The translations under genes and the position numbers were made by a program. Below are positions 51,491 to 60,536 of a stretch of 64,000 nt of DNA, one piece after another (the first letter of the stretch is position 1; every line of letters begins with the position of its first letter). The stretch is taken from NCBI RefSeq assembly GCF_002387895.1, contig NZ_DGLI01000037.1, forward strand, positions 101,639-165,638, in the 5' to 3' direction. Source of the stretch: Clostridium sp. UBA4548 (GTDB lineage: Bacteria; Bacillota; Clostridia; Clostridiales; Clostridiaceae). Under the pieces are notes generated by a model. The model saw only the letters and a program-made list of their open reading frames with translations. It searched no databases and was not told the DNA's origin.

Positions 51491-52078
51491 ATGTTAAAAT
51501 GCCAAATTATTAAAACAATTAAGTTAGAGTTCAACTGGCATAAAGTTTACTATGAATCAGATGAGGATATTGAGTTTCAGGGATACGATAAAATCAAGAT
51601 TATTTACTCTGAGAAAGAAAGCTATACTGCTACAATAATAGAGATTGATGAGGACGAAAATGGGAAATTTATAGTTTTAAGTCCGTGGTATAGAGATGAC
51701 ATACATCCAGGCAACTGCGAATTTCAATTAATTTTTTCTCCAAGAAAATCTATTAAAGGATCATATAAAGTTATTAGTGTATATGAATATTGGCCATCCT
51801 TTCATGATGACGAAATAGAAGAAGTAAGGCTTGATTCCAGTGGTATATCCATGATAATAGAAATGAATACAGTCCCGGATAGAAGAGAAAAATGTAAAAT
51901 AGTTTTAAAGTTTTTGGGAATTAAGGAGATGGATTTTCAGGATTGGTGGAGTTCAAACATTATTTTGGGAATAGAGTTTAGATATAATGGAGATTTTATT
52001 GAAGTTACAATAGATGCTAGTTTAGGACTAGTGGGAAACATTGTTTGTGAAAAAGTTTCAGTTGATTTTATTGAATAG
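51491..52078 (+). CDS. Imm50-like hypothetical protein
   Basis: 195 residues. The block VYEYWPSFHDDEIEEVRLDSSGISMIIEMNT resembles the Imm50 immunity-protein signature (W-P-S-F-H-D-A-E), and the surrounding beta-rich layout fits. Otherwise acidic and soluble. It starts 2 bases after the TPR stop, so cotranscribed. An immunity role is inferred from the pattern and the array of similar genes after it; no toxin partner is visible. Confidence 0.65.
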   Translation: MLKCQIIKTIKLEFNWHKVYYESDEDIEFQGYDKIKIIYSEKESYTATIIEIDEDENGKFIVLSPWYRDDIHPGNCEFQLIFSPRKSIKGSYKVISVYEYWPSFHDDEIEEVRLDSSGISMIIEMNTVPDRREKCKIVLKFLGIKEMDFQDWWSSNIILGIEFRYNGDFIEVTIDASLGLVGNIVCEKVSVDFIE

Positions 52079-52267
52079 AATATCGAGAAAATTTATAAGG
52101 ATGAAGATTAAGTACATAACTTGATTATTCTCTAGTGGATAAGTTTAAGTAACTTATAAAAAGTTACTTAGAGCAAGGTGTGTATTCAGTAGGAAACTTT
52201 ATGGGATATCAAGATAGTAGTAGAAATCAATTTAGGATATTAAAAAACTAGTTTTGTGAGGTGAATT

Positions 52268-52699
52268 ATGAATAATAGTAAAGAAGAACTAAGTAAAATG
52301 ATAAATTTAGATGTTGCGGCAGGATTTGCAAAGATTATGTCCATAGCATATATACTTATAATAATTATAAATCTTGCTATACAGCCTGAAATATGGTACT
52401 TAACTATTCCCATCGAAATAATTCTTATTTTAATATATAAGTTTAGAGCCAACTTTATAAGAAATAGGTTTAAAGCATATAAGGTTATTACAGCAAAAAT
52501 TACAAATATGAATGCAATATTTATTCAAGGTACCCGAAAAATAACATATTCCTACGAATATGAATCTAAGGAGTATATAGGGAGTTCAACAATACTAGAT
52601 TTTCTACGTGATTCATTTTGTGTTAAACCTGGGAACTTAATAAGTATAGCGGTTTCCATAGATAACCCTCAAATATCTAAAATTTTAAAACTATATTAG
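52268..52699 (+). CDS. Small membrane protein, DUF3592-like (143 aa)
   Basis: Two hydrophobic spans (about 22-40 and 46-58), then a beta-rich cytoplasmic domain (AYKVITAKITNMNAIFIQGTRKITYSYEYESKEYIGSST...VKPGNLISIAVSIDNPQISK) with the shape of DUF3592-type proteins. GTGAGGTGAA precedes the ATG. Function unknown. Confidence 0.65.
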   Translation: MNNSKEELSKMINLDVAAGFAKIMSIAYILIIIINLAIQPEIWYLTIPIEIILILIYKFRANFIRNRFKAYKVITAKITNMNAIFIQGTRKITYSYEYESKEYIGSSTILDFLRDSFCVKPGNLISIAVSIDNPQISKILKLY

Positions 52700-52746
52700 T
52701 ATTAGATATGGTTTAAGTATAACTATATTTTTATATGGAGATAAAA

Positions 52747-52806
52747 ATGAGATTAATAAATGAACAAGAGAAATTTAAGTTTTTATTTCAAAATGTATCT
52801 TATTAA
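52747..52806 (+). CDS. Possible 19-aa ORF or gene remnant
   Basis: TATGGAG precedes ATG 52747, which reads MRLINEQEKFKFLFQNVSY then TAA. It looks like the start of a lost gene in the array. Confidence 0.2.
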   Translation: MRLINEQEKFKFLFQNVSY

Positions 52807-52852
52807 GAGAAATTAGTGAAAAACTAATAAATAATGGGGAGTTATATTATTT

Positions 52853-53449
52853 ATGAAGTTTAAGAAAAATAGGAAGTCAAGTAAGAATAAAGATAAAAGG
52901 GGCTTAATAGCAATCTTAATTGCTGGTGGGATACTATACTACTTAGGGAGTGGTTATGTGTTTTTCTGGGCGTGGTATATATTTTTGACACTGTTTTTTG
53001 TGGTTTTTTCAGCGGGTATATTTGCATTCATTTATTTTGCATTAAAAGAAAAACTAAATGATGACAAAGGTAAAAAAAGAAAAAAGAAACCCAGGAATAA
53101 AGTTTCACTGTCTAAAAAAATCGGAAATATAGGTCTCGTTACCTTATCAAGTGCAATTAGCCTAGTATTATATTTTTTCATCGCTAAAGAGCTTTTGCTA
53201 ATGACTTTGGATATCCCTAATGTAGTAAAAGGCGAGTATATGAAAAGTTATTGTGAAGTTGAAAAAGTTAGAACAGGGTCAACAAAAAATAGACAAGTTC
53301 AATATGTAACTGTAAGAGATTTTAATACTAATGAAATAATAGAAGTTAAATTCCAACATAGATATAAGACAATATATTACAAACTCAATTATAATATAAC
53401 CTATTTGCCTCACTCAAAACTTGGGGTAGAGGCAGAGTTTGCAAAATAA
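52853..53449 (+). CDS. Membrane protein of the immunity-like array (198 aa)
   Basis: Basic N-terminus (KFKKNRKSSKNKDKR), spans at about 17-35 and 40-60, a very basic loop (KKRKKKPRNK), another span (about 92-112) and a C-terminal beta domain (KGEYMKSYCEVEKVRTGSTKNRQVQYVTVRDFNTNEIIEVKF). Not identified. ATG 52853 has only a weak ribosome site at GGGGAG. Confidence 0.6.
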   Translation: MKFKKNRKSSKNKDKRGLIAILIAGGILYYLGSGYVFFWAWYIFLTLFFVVFSAGIFAFIYFALKEKLNDDKGKKRKKKPRNKVSLSKKIGNIGLVTLSSAISLVLYFFIAKELLLMTLDIPNVVKGEYMKSYCEVEKVRTGSTKNRQVQYVTVRDFNTNEIIEVKFQHRYKTIYYKLNYNITYLPHSKLGVEAEFAK

Positions 53450-53488
53450 ATACGTTGATTGAGTAGTTTCAGAATAGGAGAATTATTA

Positions 53489-53731
53489 ATGGAAATTACA
53501 AGAAAGAGTTTTAAATATCTAGAAGGTCAAAATTCAGATGAGGATGATATAGCAGGTGTAATTATCAGTACTTTTGCAGATAAATTAATAATTGGGGTCA
53601 CTGAGCGACATGGTGGTGATTCAGAAGTTGTTTTAGACTTAGAAAATGCTAAAGAGCTTATAGGCGTTTTAAATGCAGCAATTGATAATATTAAGGAGTA
53701 TAGGGAGAACAATTACAAGAATGAAATTTGA
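53489..53731 (+). CDS. Small acidic protein of the array (80 aa)
   Basis: 80 residues from ATG 53489 (ATAGGAG upstream). Acidic and soluble: SDEDDIAGVIISTFADKLIIGVTERHGGDSEVVLDLENAKELI. It overlaps the next start by 11 bases, so it is cotranslated with it. Not recognised; immunity-like by size and context only. Confidence 0.6.
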   Translation: MEITRKSFKYLEGQNSDEDDIAGVIISTFADKLIIGVTERHGGDSEVVLDLENAKELIGVLNAAIDNIKEYRENNYKNEI

Positions 53732-54086
53732 AAATATATGTTGGAAAGCCTATTTTAAGATTAACTCAGAAAGTAAAATTAAGTTAATGATTAAAAAACT
53801 AGAGAAAGTTATAGAAAAACCTATTACAGTAATAAGCTCACAGAAATATTGGAAGGACAACTCTCTATATGAAGTTAGTTTTACAACCCCACTTGGAATA
53901 GACGAAGTTGAAAAAGCTATATTTGAAGTCCTAAGAACTTATAAATTACTAGGACAAGATTGTCATATAGTTGGACCTGAGATCAATGCAGGAAAAAAGT
54001 GGAGCTTTGAAGGAATATGTAGTAGAACAAATATATCAGGTTTAGAATGGATAAGTTTTAATATACAGAATTATGTTGACTTATAA
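53721..54086 (+). CDS. Hypothetical protein of the array (121 aa)
   Basis: 121 residues from ATG 53721, inside the end of the previous gene, after GGGAG. The start reads MKFENICWKAYFKINSESKIKLMIKKLEKVI, the end GKKWSFEGICSRTNISGLEWISFNIQ. Mixed alpha/beta, soluble. Not recognised. Confidence 0.6.
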   Translation: MKFENICWKAYFKINSESKIKLMIKKLEKVIEKPITVISSQKYWKDNSLYEVSFTTPLGIDEVEKAIFEVLRTYKLLGQDCHIVGPEINAGKKWSFEGICSRTNISGLEWISFNIQNYVDL

Positions 54087-54163
54087 GAGTAAGAACTTAT
54101 AACTTCAATCAATAATTTATTAAAGATAGCTTTGATTATTGATGGAAGAGAATAATAAGTAGC

Positions 54164-54214
54164 ACTAAATAAGCATTATATAAAGTTTTTTTAATTATAT
54201 AATGCTTATTTAGT
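54164..54214. other. Long inverted repeat in the array
   Basis: ACTAAATAAGCATTATATA (54164-54182) is the exact complement of 54196-54214. A T7 run lies in the loop instead of after it. A 9-bp ATCAATAAT/ATTATTGAT hairpin lies just upstream. It could be a terminator-like stop or a scar. Confidence 0.5.
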
Positions 54215-54244
54215 TAAAGTATATTAAAAGAAGGTGATATAAAT

Positions 54245-54874
54245 ATGTATGTGTCAGGAGAAGTAAAATATTTTGCCAATGGCTTTCTTATTATTGAAGA
54301 GAAAAAGAATCATCGCTCTAAAAACTCAAATTACCAAGGAATCGAAGGTGATGTTTGGCCACTTGACTTAGACAGTCCCAATGTCGAAAAGAATGAACTA
54401 CAATTTTTTATAAATTATATAGATAATAATGTTACTTCATTTTCAGATTACTTGAGAGCAGATGATATCAATAATATTGGGGTTTTAAATAGATATATAA
54501 ATGCCTGCAACAGAGCAGGGGTGAAGATTATTGTTCTTCTTTGTGAAACTGAAAAGAAATTACCAATGCTAACTGTTTCTAGTGAAGTTTTAAAGAAGGA
54601 TTTTACGTTTATTGGATTTGATTATGGTTACTGTGGTTCAGATTATTATTCCTGTGTAAATAGTGATATAGGGAGAATTGTAGAAATGAATAATTTAAAG
54701 GTGAATGAATTTGGCCTATTTGACACAGAAGAAGGAATTATTGAATTTATAAATCTGAGGACTTACTTGAAGAATACGTGTTTAGGAAATAAATTTGAAC
54801 TAGGACCAGATGAATGTTATACAATTTATAAACTGTGGAAGTATAAAGGAGAGTATCCTATAAATTGTAGGTAA
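54245..54874 (+). CDS. Hypothetical protein of the array (209 aa)
   Basis: 209 residues after AGAAGGTGAT. Beta/alpha: MYVSGEVKYFANGFLIIEEK, WPLDLDSPNVEKNELQFFINYID, CETEKKLPMLTVSSEVL and FIGFDYGYCGSDYYSCVNSDIGRIVEM. The G-F-D-Y-G-Y-C-G-S-D-Y-Y-S block recalls immunity proteins of polymorphic toxin systems, but no named family is assigned. Soluble. Confidence 0.6.
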   Translation: MYVSGEVKYFANGFLIIEEKKNHRSKNSNYQGIEGDVWPLDLDSPNVEKNELQFFINYIDNNVTSFSDYLRADDINNIGVLNRYINACNRAGVKIIVLLCETEKKLPMLTVSSEVLKKDFTFIGFDYGYCGSDYYSCVNSDIGRIVEMNNLKVNEFGLFDTEEGIIEFINLRTYLKNTCLGNKFELGPDECYTIYKLWKYKGEYPINCR

Positions 54875-54896
54875 TAGATTTTGGAGCGTGAAAAAT

Positions 54897-55223
54897 ATGA
54901 GCTTTAGAGAATACAACAGTTTAATGAATAATACTAAGTGGAAAGAAATTAGAATGGCCATGTGTAATTACCCAGGCACAGTATTATGGAGGGTAAGAAA
55001 CATTGATAATGGATTATTAAGCAATTGGGATTCAGAATGGTTTAATCATTTTCAGTTAAGAGAATATAGTAAGATTGAGTGGCTAGAGATTAAAGTTAAT
55101 AGCAAAGAATTGAAAAATGATATTATTCATATACTGCGAGAGATTCATGTTCCTGGTGAGGTACTTAATGACTCCATAAAAATATATGGATATATAAAAG
55201 ATGGTTTTATTGATTATATATAA
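54897..55223 (+). CDS. DUF6678-like hypothetical protein
   Basis: 108 residues from ATG 54897 (TTGGAGCG upstream). MSFREYNSLMNNTKWKEIRMAM is like the conserved N-N-T-K-W-x-E-L start of DUF6678 proteins, and S-K-I-E-W-L-E-I fits the middle. The family is of unknown function and often occurs in toxin-immunity arrays. Tentative. Confidence 0.5.
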   Translation: MSFREYNSLMNNTKWKEIRMAMCNYPGTVLWRVRNIDNGLLSNWDSEWFNHFQLREYSKIEWLEIKVNSKELKNDIIHILREIHVPGEVLNDSIKIYGYIKDGFIDYI

Positions 55224-55282
55224 TTTAATGTTTTACACTTAAGAATTATTAGTTCTAACCCTTTTCAAAATGAGAGTTTTAG

Positions 55283-55317
55283 AGTTTGATGAGATATTCA
55301 ACAAACTTTTTTATTTG
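55283..55317 (+). terminator. Terminator in the array
   Basis: AGTTTG pairs with CAAACT, followed by TTTTTTATTT. Confidence 0.7.
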
Positions 55318-55363
55318 CATAAAAATTAATAGAAAGTTACTTATTGAGGTAGGTATGAGTAAA

Positions 55364-55413
55364 TAAAATATATAAATAGTATAATTAATTGGCATTATCT
55401 TACTAAATAGAAG
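55364..55413 (+). repeat. Upstream repeat, copy 1
   Basis: TAAAATATATAAATAGTATAATTAATT here matches the segment at 56460 with two differences in 27 bases, and then more loosely. It contains TATAAT at 55380. Both copies lie about 100 bases before small membrane-protein genes. Confidence 0.5.
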
Positions 55414-55512
55414 TGGTAGTATTAACGATACTAGTATAAGGAAGCTAGTAGTTATCTGACAGGTTAGGGCTATAAAGGCTTTTACTCAAATATACATAAC
55501 GGGGGGATTAAT

Positions 55513-55989
55513 ATGAAGGAATACTTAGGCAAAACATTCTCTTTGAGTTTAATTTTTGCATCAGCAGCTTATTTAATTTGCAATTTATTTGTGGACAAGG
55601 AAATGGCACCCATGGTTGCATTCTTTACTTTTGTAGTATTTTTTATTGTGCTTTTTATTTACATGAGTTTCTATACTAAAAGTGCAAATAAGATTGATTT
55701 AACGGGCATCGATAATATTTCTTTCAAGGGGCTTGCGAATTACTACACTGACCGATTAATAGGAAATGGAACTTTGATAACCACGCCTGATAGAATTGTT
55801 TTTATACCCGCAGATAATAAGAAGGCATCAAGGGTTGAATATAGCCTACAGGAAGTTCAAAAAATAACCTATGATAAAATTTTCAAACATATCAAAGGAA
55901 TTAAAGTAGAACTAAATGATGGTTCTATAATTGGTTTTGGAACAACGAGTTATAAAGAAGTTTTAAAGTCCTTAAACATCTCAAACTAA
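55513..55989 (+). CDS. Membrane protein with GRAM/PH-like domain (158 aa)
   Basis: Two spans (about 8-25 and 33-51) and a C-terminal beta domain (NYYTDRLIGNGTLITTPDRIVFIPADNKKASRVEYSLQEVQKITY...IKVELNDGSIIGFGTTSYKEVL), like PH/GRAM-type bacterial membrane proteins. GGGGGGATTA precedes the ATG. Function unknown. Confidence 0.65.
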   Translation: MKEYLGKTFSLSLIFASAAYLICNLFVDKEMAPMVAFFTFVVFFIVLFIYMSFYTKSANKIDLTGIDNISFKGLANYYTDRLIGNGTLITTPDRIVFIPADNKKASRVEYSLQEVQKITYDKIFKHIKGIKVELNDGSIIGFGTTSYKEVLKSLNISN

Positions 55990-56039
55990 GCTAGATCTTT
56001 TGTAAATGGAGACAGTTAATAGCAAATAGTATATTGATT

Positions 56040-56080
56040 AACACCTTTCACCTGGAAAGAATCAGGTGATGGGTGTTTTT
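56040..56080 (+). terminator. Terminator of the PH-like gene
   Basis: AACACCTTTCACCTG pairs with CAGGTGATGGGTGTT, then TTT. Confidence 0.88.
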
Positions 56081-56228
56081 ACGTAAGTATACAAGAAAAA
56101 TTAACTCTCATAATTTTTCCATTTTCAGGTGAGCTACTCCTTTTATGTGGATTGCTTTCATAGTTTCTTTTATTAATGTCTACAAAATTCACAAGAAAAT
56201 ATGACACTGAAATTTTTAAAAATGACTC

Positions 56229-56260
56229 AAAGAGTGACATTTTATCACTCTTTTTATTTT
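56229..56260 (+). terminator. Second terminator-like hairpin
   Basis: AAAGAGTGA pairs with TCACTCTTT, then TTATTTT. It follows 140 bases with no gene, so a small RNA or a lost gene may precede it. Confidence 0.7.
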
Positions 56261-56459
56261 GCTCAAAGTTTCAAGGTATAATTAGCACTACTTAAAACTT
56301 TGATTAGCTATTACTAATATGCCACATTCAAAAGCCACTAACTAGAATTTGTGATTTAGGAATGAACAGTAAACTGAGAAGAAAACTAATGTTTTTGTAA
56401 TTATAATAATGGCTTTATGTATAGGAGTTAAGACAATTATTTGCATAGTTATATGTAAG

Positions 56460-56509
56460 TAAAATACATAAATGGTATAATTAATTTATGTTATTATGTT
56501 GAGTGGAAG
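56460..56509 (+). repeat. Upstream repeat, copy 2
   Basis: TAAAATACATAAATGGTATAATTAATT, partner of 55364, with TATAAT at 56476. Confidence 0.5.
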
Positions 56510-56579
56510 CAAAGGTTCTAGTACTTATACTAAGAATCTGCCAGTGATGCTCCATTACCAATTAAAAGGAGGAAGGGGC

Positions 56580-57182
56580 TTGAACTTAAAATTAAAATTA
56601 AAATTAATATTTATTACTATCTTATCGTTATCCTTTGGACTATATTTTATTTTCCAAGGCGTAATGTGTTACAAGAAAAAAGTTATAATACAACATTATA
56701 GTGCAAGAGAGATAAGTTATTTTTTTATTTCTATAAACTTTTTAATTCAAACCACTTTTATAGATAATAATATGGTAGAATTAGAATGGATAGCTATGGG
56801 GGTAATTCCTATTATTATCCTTGTAGCTTATATAATATACAGTAGGGTCAGTGATATAAAATATGGAATTTATAATATTGATAAGGAAACATATAAAGAG
56901 ATTCTAAAGAATACTTTGAATGAAAATTCCATTCAATTTTCATTTGATGGTAGTGATATTAGAATAAGTAAAACTCCTAGCTATATAGAATTCATTGATA
57001 AGGGGATTATCATTGCAGAATATAAGTGCATAACAAATTATAAGCATTTCTTAACGAGTTTACAAAGAAATTTAAAAGAAGCTAAATATGAAAAGAAAAC
57101 TAGGGATTGGATAAGCAACATTTTGCTTGGCATATTTTTAATAAGTATTCCTATTATATTACTATTAATTACAATTTTTTAA
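56580..57182 (+). CDS. Membrane protein of the array (200 aa)
   Basis: 200 residues from TTG 56580, after AAAAGGAGGAAGGGG; the longer frame from 56496 reads through that site. Four spans (about 8-24, 42-55, 64-84, 178-198) around a soluble domain (YGIYNIDKETYKEILKNTLNENSIQFSFDGSDIRISKTPSYIEFIDKG). Not recognised. Confidence 0.6.
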   Translation: MNLKLKLKLIFITILSLSFGLYFIFQGVMCYKKKVIIQHYSAREISYFFISINFLIQTTFIDNNMVELEWIAMGVIPIIILVAYIIYSRVSDIKYGIYNIDKETYKEILKNTLNENSIQFSFDGSDIRISKTPSYIEFIDKGIIIAEYKCITNYKHFLTSLQRNLKEAKYEKKTRDWISNILLGIFLISIPIILLLITIF

Positions 57183-57251
57183 TAAGGCAATTACAGCTAA
57201 CAATGTATTCAAGTATGGTTTTTACTAAATAATTATTTGGGGGAAGAATTT

Positions 57252-57731
57252 ATGAAAAAGAAAACAAGAGATTTGAAAAAACATTATAGAGGTGTTGAGT
57301 ATCAAGTAAGAAATTTTGAAGTAGACCTATCAGAAGATTCCTGGTGTAGAATGTGGCATGAACATTTAGATTGGCATGGAATAACTTTAGTAAGTTATAA
57401 ACATAGAAAAATTCATATTATGTATTATCTTAAAATTATAGAAAAAATTGAACTAGAAACAAAGGGTAGCAAAAGAGATTTTCAAACATGGATATATTTA
57501 GATAAGCATGATGGAACCAATGATGCAATTTATTTTCACACAGATAATCCAGAAGGTGACTTTCCTTACTGGTTAGATAATATTGAATGGAATGTAGAAA
57601 CTCCAACCATGTTAATGGAACTATTAGATTTATCAAAGTTTAATGTTGGGGTAATAAAAGATGAGAAAGATAATGTATGCTTTTATATCATACAAAAAAA
57701 GGGGTTAGGGTTAGAAATAGGTAGACAATAG
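57252..57731 (+). CDS. Hypothetical protein of the array (159 aa)
   Basis: 159 residues from ATG 57252 (GGGGGAAG upstream). Start KKKTRDLKKHYRGVEYQVRNFEVDL, tryptophan/histidine-rich block WCRMWHEHLDWHGITLVSYKHRKIHIMYYL, and WIYLDKHDGTNDAIYFHTDNPEGDFPYWLDNIEW. Soluble, single-domain. Not recognised; fits an immunity protein by size and neighbours. Confidence 0.6.
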   Translation: MKKKTRDLKKHYRGVEYQVRNFEVDLSEDSWCRMWHEHLDWHGITLVSYKHRKIHIMYYLKIIEKIELETKGSKRDFQTWIYLDKHDGTNDAIYFHTDNPEGDFPYWLDNIEWNVETPTMLMELLDLSKFNVGVIKDEKDNVCFYIIQKKGLGLEIGRQ

Positions 57732-57766
57732 TTTTTTAGTCTGATTACTTATAAGGAGTTGATGGT

Positions 57767-58381
57767 ATGGCTATGTATAAACTACCATTAGGAATTGGAG
57801 TCCCTAAAGATGAGAATTACCCAAGTGAATTAGATGCAAAAGCAATTAATGAAAAAAGGAACTCGGCAAACATAGTAGAAGGGTTTGTATTGCACGAAGT
57901 TTCAAATGAGAAATTCTCTAATTATGTAGAAGTAAATATTGATGCTGATAAAATTTGGGATGTATTTTGTGGCTTAGCAAATAAGTTAATTGGTGATATT
58001 GCTTATGGTGTTATGGGTTTTAAAGGTGAAGACCCAACCTTAAGTGATTTTACAAGTAAGGAAAATCTTTTAGCAATCTTTCAAGAATATAAATTTGAAC
58101 TCACTAATGATGGATTTTTAGAATTTGGCATAGCATACTATGATGAAAATTCAATGAATGAAATATACGTGTCAAGCTTTAAGTATATGAGAATATGGAC
58201 TGATAGAAAAGAAGAGATAGTTAATAGCTTAAATGAATATGGAATCAAGGAAATACAAGGGCTTCAATTTATTGATGAATTTCCCGTAGTTTCTGAAGCA
58301 CTTACAGCAGATATTGATAAGGGAATTAGGCATTATTCAGAAGTTACTGAAGCTATTGAGAGGGAGTTTGCACAGCTGTAG
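57767..58381 (+). CDS. Hypothetical protein of the array (204 aa)
   Basis: 204 residues. Starts YKLPLGIGVPKDENYPSELDAKAINEKRNSANIVEGFVLHEVS, then a WDVFCGLANKLIG helix and FELTNDGFLEFGIAYYDENSMNEIYVSSFKYMRIWTDRKE. Mixed alpha/beta, acidic, soluble. AAGGAG precedes the ATG. Not recognised; the shape is that of many immunity proteins. Confidence 0.6.
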   Translation: MAMYKLPLGIGVPKDENYPSELDAKAINEKRNSANIVEGFVLHEVSNEKFSNYVEVNIDADKIWDVFCGLANKLIGDIAYGVMGFKGEDPTLSDFTSKENLLAIFQEYKFELTNDGFLEFGIAYYDENSMNEIYVSSFKYMRIWTDRKEEIVNSLNEYGIKEIQGLQFIDEFPVVSEALTADIDKGIRHYSEVTEAIEREFAQL

Positions 58382-58697
58382 TATATACAAGAAGTATCTT
58401 TGGAAAGGAAGAGAGATTGTTTAAAAATTGAAGATAGCGTGGTTCTAGCAGGGCAAATACATGCTTAATAAACAATGCTACTAGGCAACAGTTTCATGAG
58501 AATACTATAATTGCGATTAAATAAAGTAATAAAAACATCCCCAAAGGATAGCCACCAAGCATTTAACAATGCAAGGGTACTTTCCTCTGGGGATGTTTCA
58601 TATTTATGATATATTTCTTAAAGAAAACTATTTATAGAAAACTAATAGTAAGCTATTGTTAGCTAAAACTTTATTAGGCTAAGAATTAACTATTATG
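58382..58697. other. Gap at the end of the array
   Basis: Holds the bidirectional terminator. The part before it is open in short stretches only (K-I-E-D-S-V-V-L-A-G-Q-I-H-A then stop); nothing recognised. Confidence 0.4.
58531..58600. terminator. Bidirectional terminator between the array and the iron ABC operon
   Basis: AAACATCCCCA pairs with TGGGGATGTTT, with AAGGA/TCCTT inside. Ends both converging units. Confidence 0.85.
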
Positions 58698-59471
58698 TTA
58701 TTGAAAAATAATACACATAGGAGTATTAAACACAGGGCAGGGAACTATTTTAGAGTTTATTTGAAAAACTTCTTTAATAAGACTTTCTGAGATAATTTCC
58801 TCTGGTTTTCCTTCGCCGTAGACCTTGCCATCTTTGATTGCAATTATATGATCTGCATATCTACAAGCCAGGTTAATATCATGTAATACTATTACAATAG
58901 TTCTATTTTCCTTTTCATTTAGCTCCTTTAATAAGTCAAGGACTTCTATTTTATATTTGATATCTAAGTGGTTAGTAGGTTCATCTAGTAGGATGATGTC
59001 TGTTTGTTGAGCTAGAGTCATAGCAATCCAAGCTCTTTGTTTTTGACCACCGGAAAGATCAGATAGCTTTTTATCTTTTATATCGCTTATGCCTGTTTTC
59101 TCAAGAGCATATTCTACAATTTTCTCATCTTCTTTACTCCATTGATTAAACCAACTTTGGTATGGGTATCTACCTTGTTTCACTAAATTAAATACAGTTA
59201 AATCAGAAGGAGCAGTAGGGCTTTGAGTTAATATTGAAAGCTTCTTAGCAACTTCTTTATTAGGTTTTGAAAAGATATCTTCATCTCCGAGAACTACTTT
59301 TCCCTCGAAGGGTTTTAAAAGTCTAGACATGGTTTTAAGCAAGGTAGATTTACCACAACCGTTACTTCCAACAAGAATGGTAATCTTATTTTTTGGTATA
59401 GTAACATTTATATCTTTAAGAACTATATAATCTCCATAGCCTAAAGTTAAGTTTTCTGCTGAAAAATTCAT
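58698..59471 (-). CDS. Siderophore/heme-type ABC importer ATPase (FecE/FhuC-like)
   Basis: 257 residues. Walker A GSNGCGKST (about 35-43), Q-loop TQSPTAPSDLT, signature LSGGQKQRAWIAMTLAQ, Walker B IILLDEPTNHLD and H-loop VLHDIN are the FecCDE type. It begins 1 base before the upstream permease stop context, in a minus-strand operon permease-permease-ATPase. Imports ferric siderophore or heme. The stop is 95 bases from the terminator at 58600. Confidence 0.94.
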   Translation of the reverse strand: MNFSAENLTLGYGDYIVLKDINVTIPKNKITILVGSNGCGKSTLLKTMSRLLKPFEGKVVLGDEDIFSKPNKEVAKKLSILTQSPTAPSDLTVFNLVKQGRYPYQSWFNQWSKEDEKIVEYALEKTGISDIKDKKLSDLSGGQKQRAWIAMTLAQQTDIILLDEPTNHLDIKYKIEVLDLLKELNEKENRTIVIVLHDINLACRYADHIIAIKDGKVYGEGKPEEIISESLIKEVFQINSKIVPCPVFNTPMCIIFQ

Positions 59472-60536
59472 TTAAATCCCTCTCTTCATAGTTCTTTGAT
59501 TTTTAATCAATAAGTAAATAAAAAATGGAGCGCCAACACCAGCGGTAAAGATTCCTACAGGCAGATCTAAAGGGAAAAATAGTGTTCTTGCAGCTAAATC
59601 TGATAAAACTACTATGATTCCACCTATTAGAGCAGACAAAGGAATTATATTTTCAAAGCTAGAGTTGGTAAGTTTTCTGCATATATGTGGTGCAATAAGA
59701 CCAACAAAACTAATGCCACCACCTACAGCAACGGCGCCACTAGCAAGGGCTGCACTGATAATCATAAGTAAAAATCTAAGTTTTTCAACTTTAGTTCCAA
59801 GACCCGTTGAAATGTTATCTTCAAGATTTTGAAGGTTTAATTCTCTTGTGAAAATTATTGTAAGAATAAATAATAATATAAACCAAGGAGTTAGAAGCTT
59901 AACGTGAATCCAGGTGGTTCCGTATATTGTACCTGTTAACCAAATTTGAGCTTCTGCGATGAAAACTACAGGTCCGCTTATTATTAAAATTGAGGTAATT
60001 GCTTTTAGAGCTCCTGATATTGCAATACCAATAAGGATTAACCTAAAAGGGGTTACTCCTTTTTTTAGTGCAAGAAAATAAATTAATAAAACTGATAAAA
60101 AGGCACCAGCAAAAGTAAATACAGGCATATAAAATATACTGGTAGTTAGTGAGTTGTTCTTTGGATTTGTAAATAGAGTTAAAAAGAAAAGAGCACCAAC
60201 GGAACCACCATTTACTACGCCCATAACATTTGGGTCAGCTAAAGGATTTTTAACAACTCCTTGCAAAATTGCACCAGAAAGACCTAAGGAGGCACCAACT
60301 AAAAAACCAACTAAGGCTCTTGGGAGTCTTAGAGAATTAATTATGTAAGCTTCCCCACCTTTTCCACCTAAAATTGTGTTAATGACTTTATCAAGTGGAA
60401 TAAAGGTTTGTCCAATACAAAGGCTAATAACCATCGATATAAATCCTAATAATAAGATTGATACTAATACTTTAAAACTTCTTTTCTCATATATTAAAGA
60501 AAATTTATTTTTTCTAACTACTATAAACTTATCCAT
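59472..60536 (-). CDS. FecCD-type iron ABC importer permease
   Basis: 354 residues. About ten spans. FecCD signature block GAILQGVVKNPLADPNVMGVVNGGSVGAL and the second A-A-A-L-A-S-G-A-V-A-V-G-G-G-I-S-F-V-G-L-I-A-P-H-I-C-R; ends in a basic tail (IKNQRTMKRG). A basic N-terminus (RKNKFSLIYEKR) precedes the first span. The ATG overlaps the stop of the other permease by one base, so it is cotranslated. Confidence 0.93.
   Translation of the reverse strand: MDKFIVVRKNKFSLIYEKRSFKVLVSILLLGFISMVISLCIGQTFIPLDKVINTILGGKGGEAYIINSLRLPRALVGFLVGASLGLSGAILQGVVKNPLADPNVMGVVNGGSVGALFFLTLFTNPKNNSLTTSIFYMPVFTFAGAFLSVLLIYFLALKKGVTPFRLILIGIAISGALKAITSILIISGPVVFIAEAQIWLTGTIYGTTWIHVKLLTPWFILLFILTIIFTRELNLQNLEDNISTGLGTKVEKLRFLLMIISAALASGAVAVGGGISFVGLIAPHICRKLTNSSFENIIPLSALIGGIIVVLSDLAARTLFFPLDLPVGIFTAGVGAPFFIYLLIKNQRTMKRGI

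Larger units (their letters stand above)
55990..56579. other. Gap of 590 bases inside the array
   Basis: Holds two terminators and the second upstream repeat. The minus strand has a 35-codon frame (56091-56197) without start, of unclear meaning. Confidence 0.4.

Noticed and set aside
56091..56197. Minus-strand 35-codon frame
   Set aside because: No start codon with ribosome site and no recognisable pattern; kept only as a note in the gap entry.
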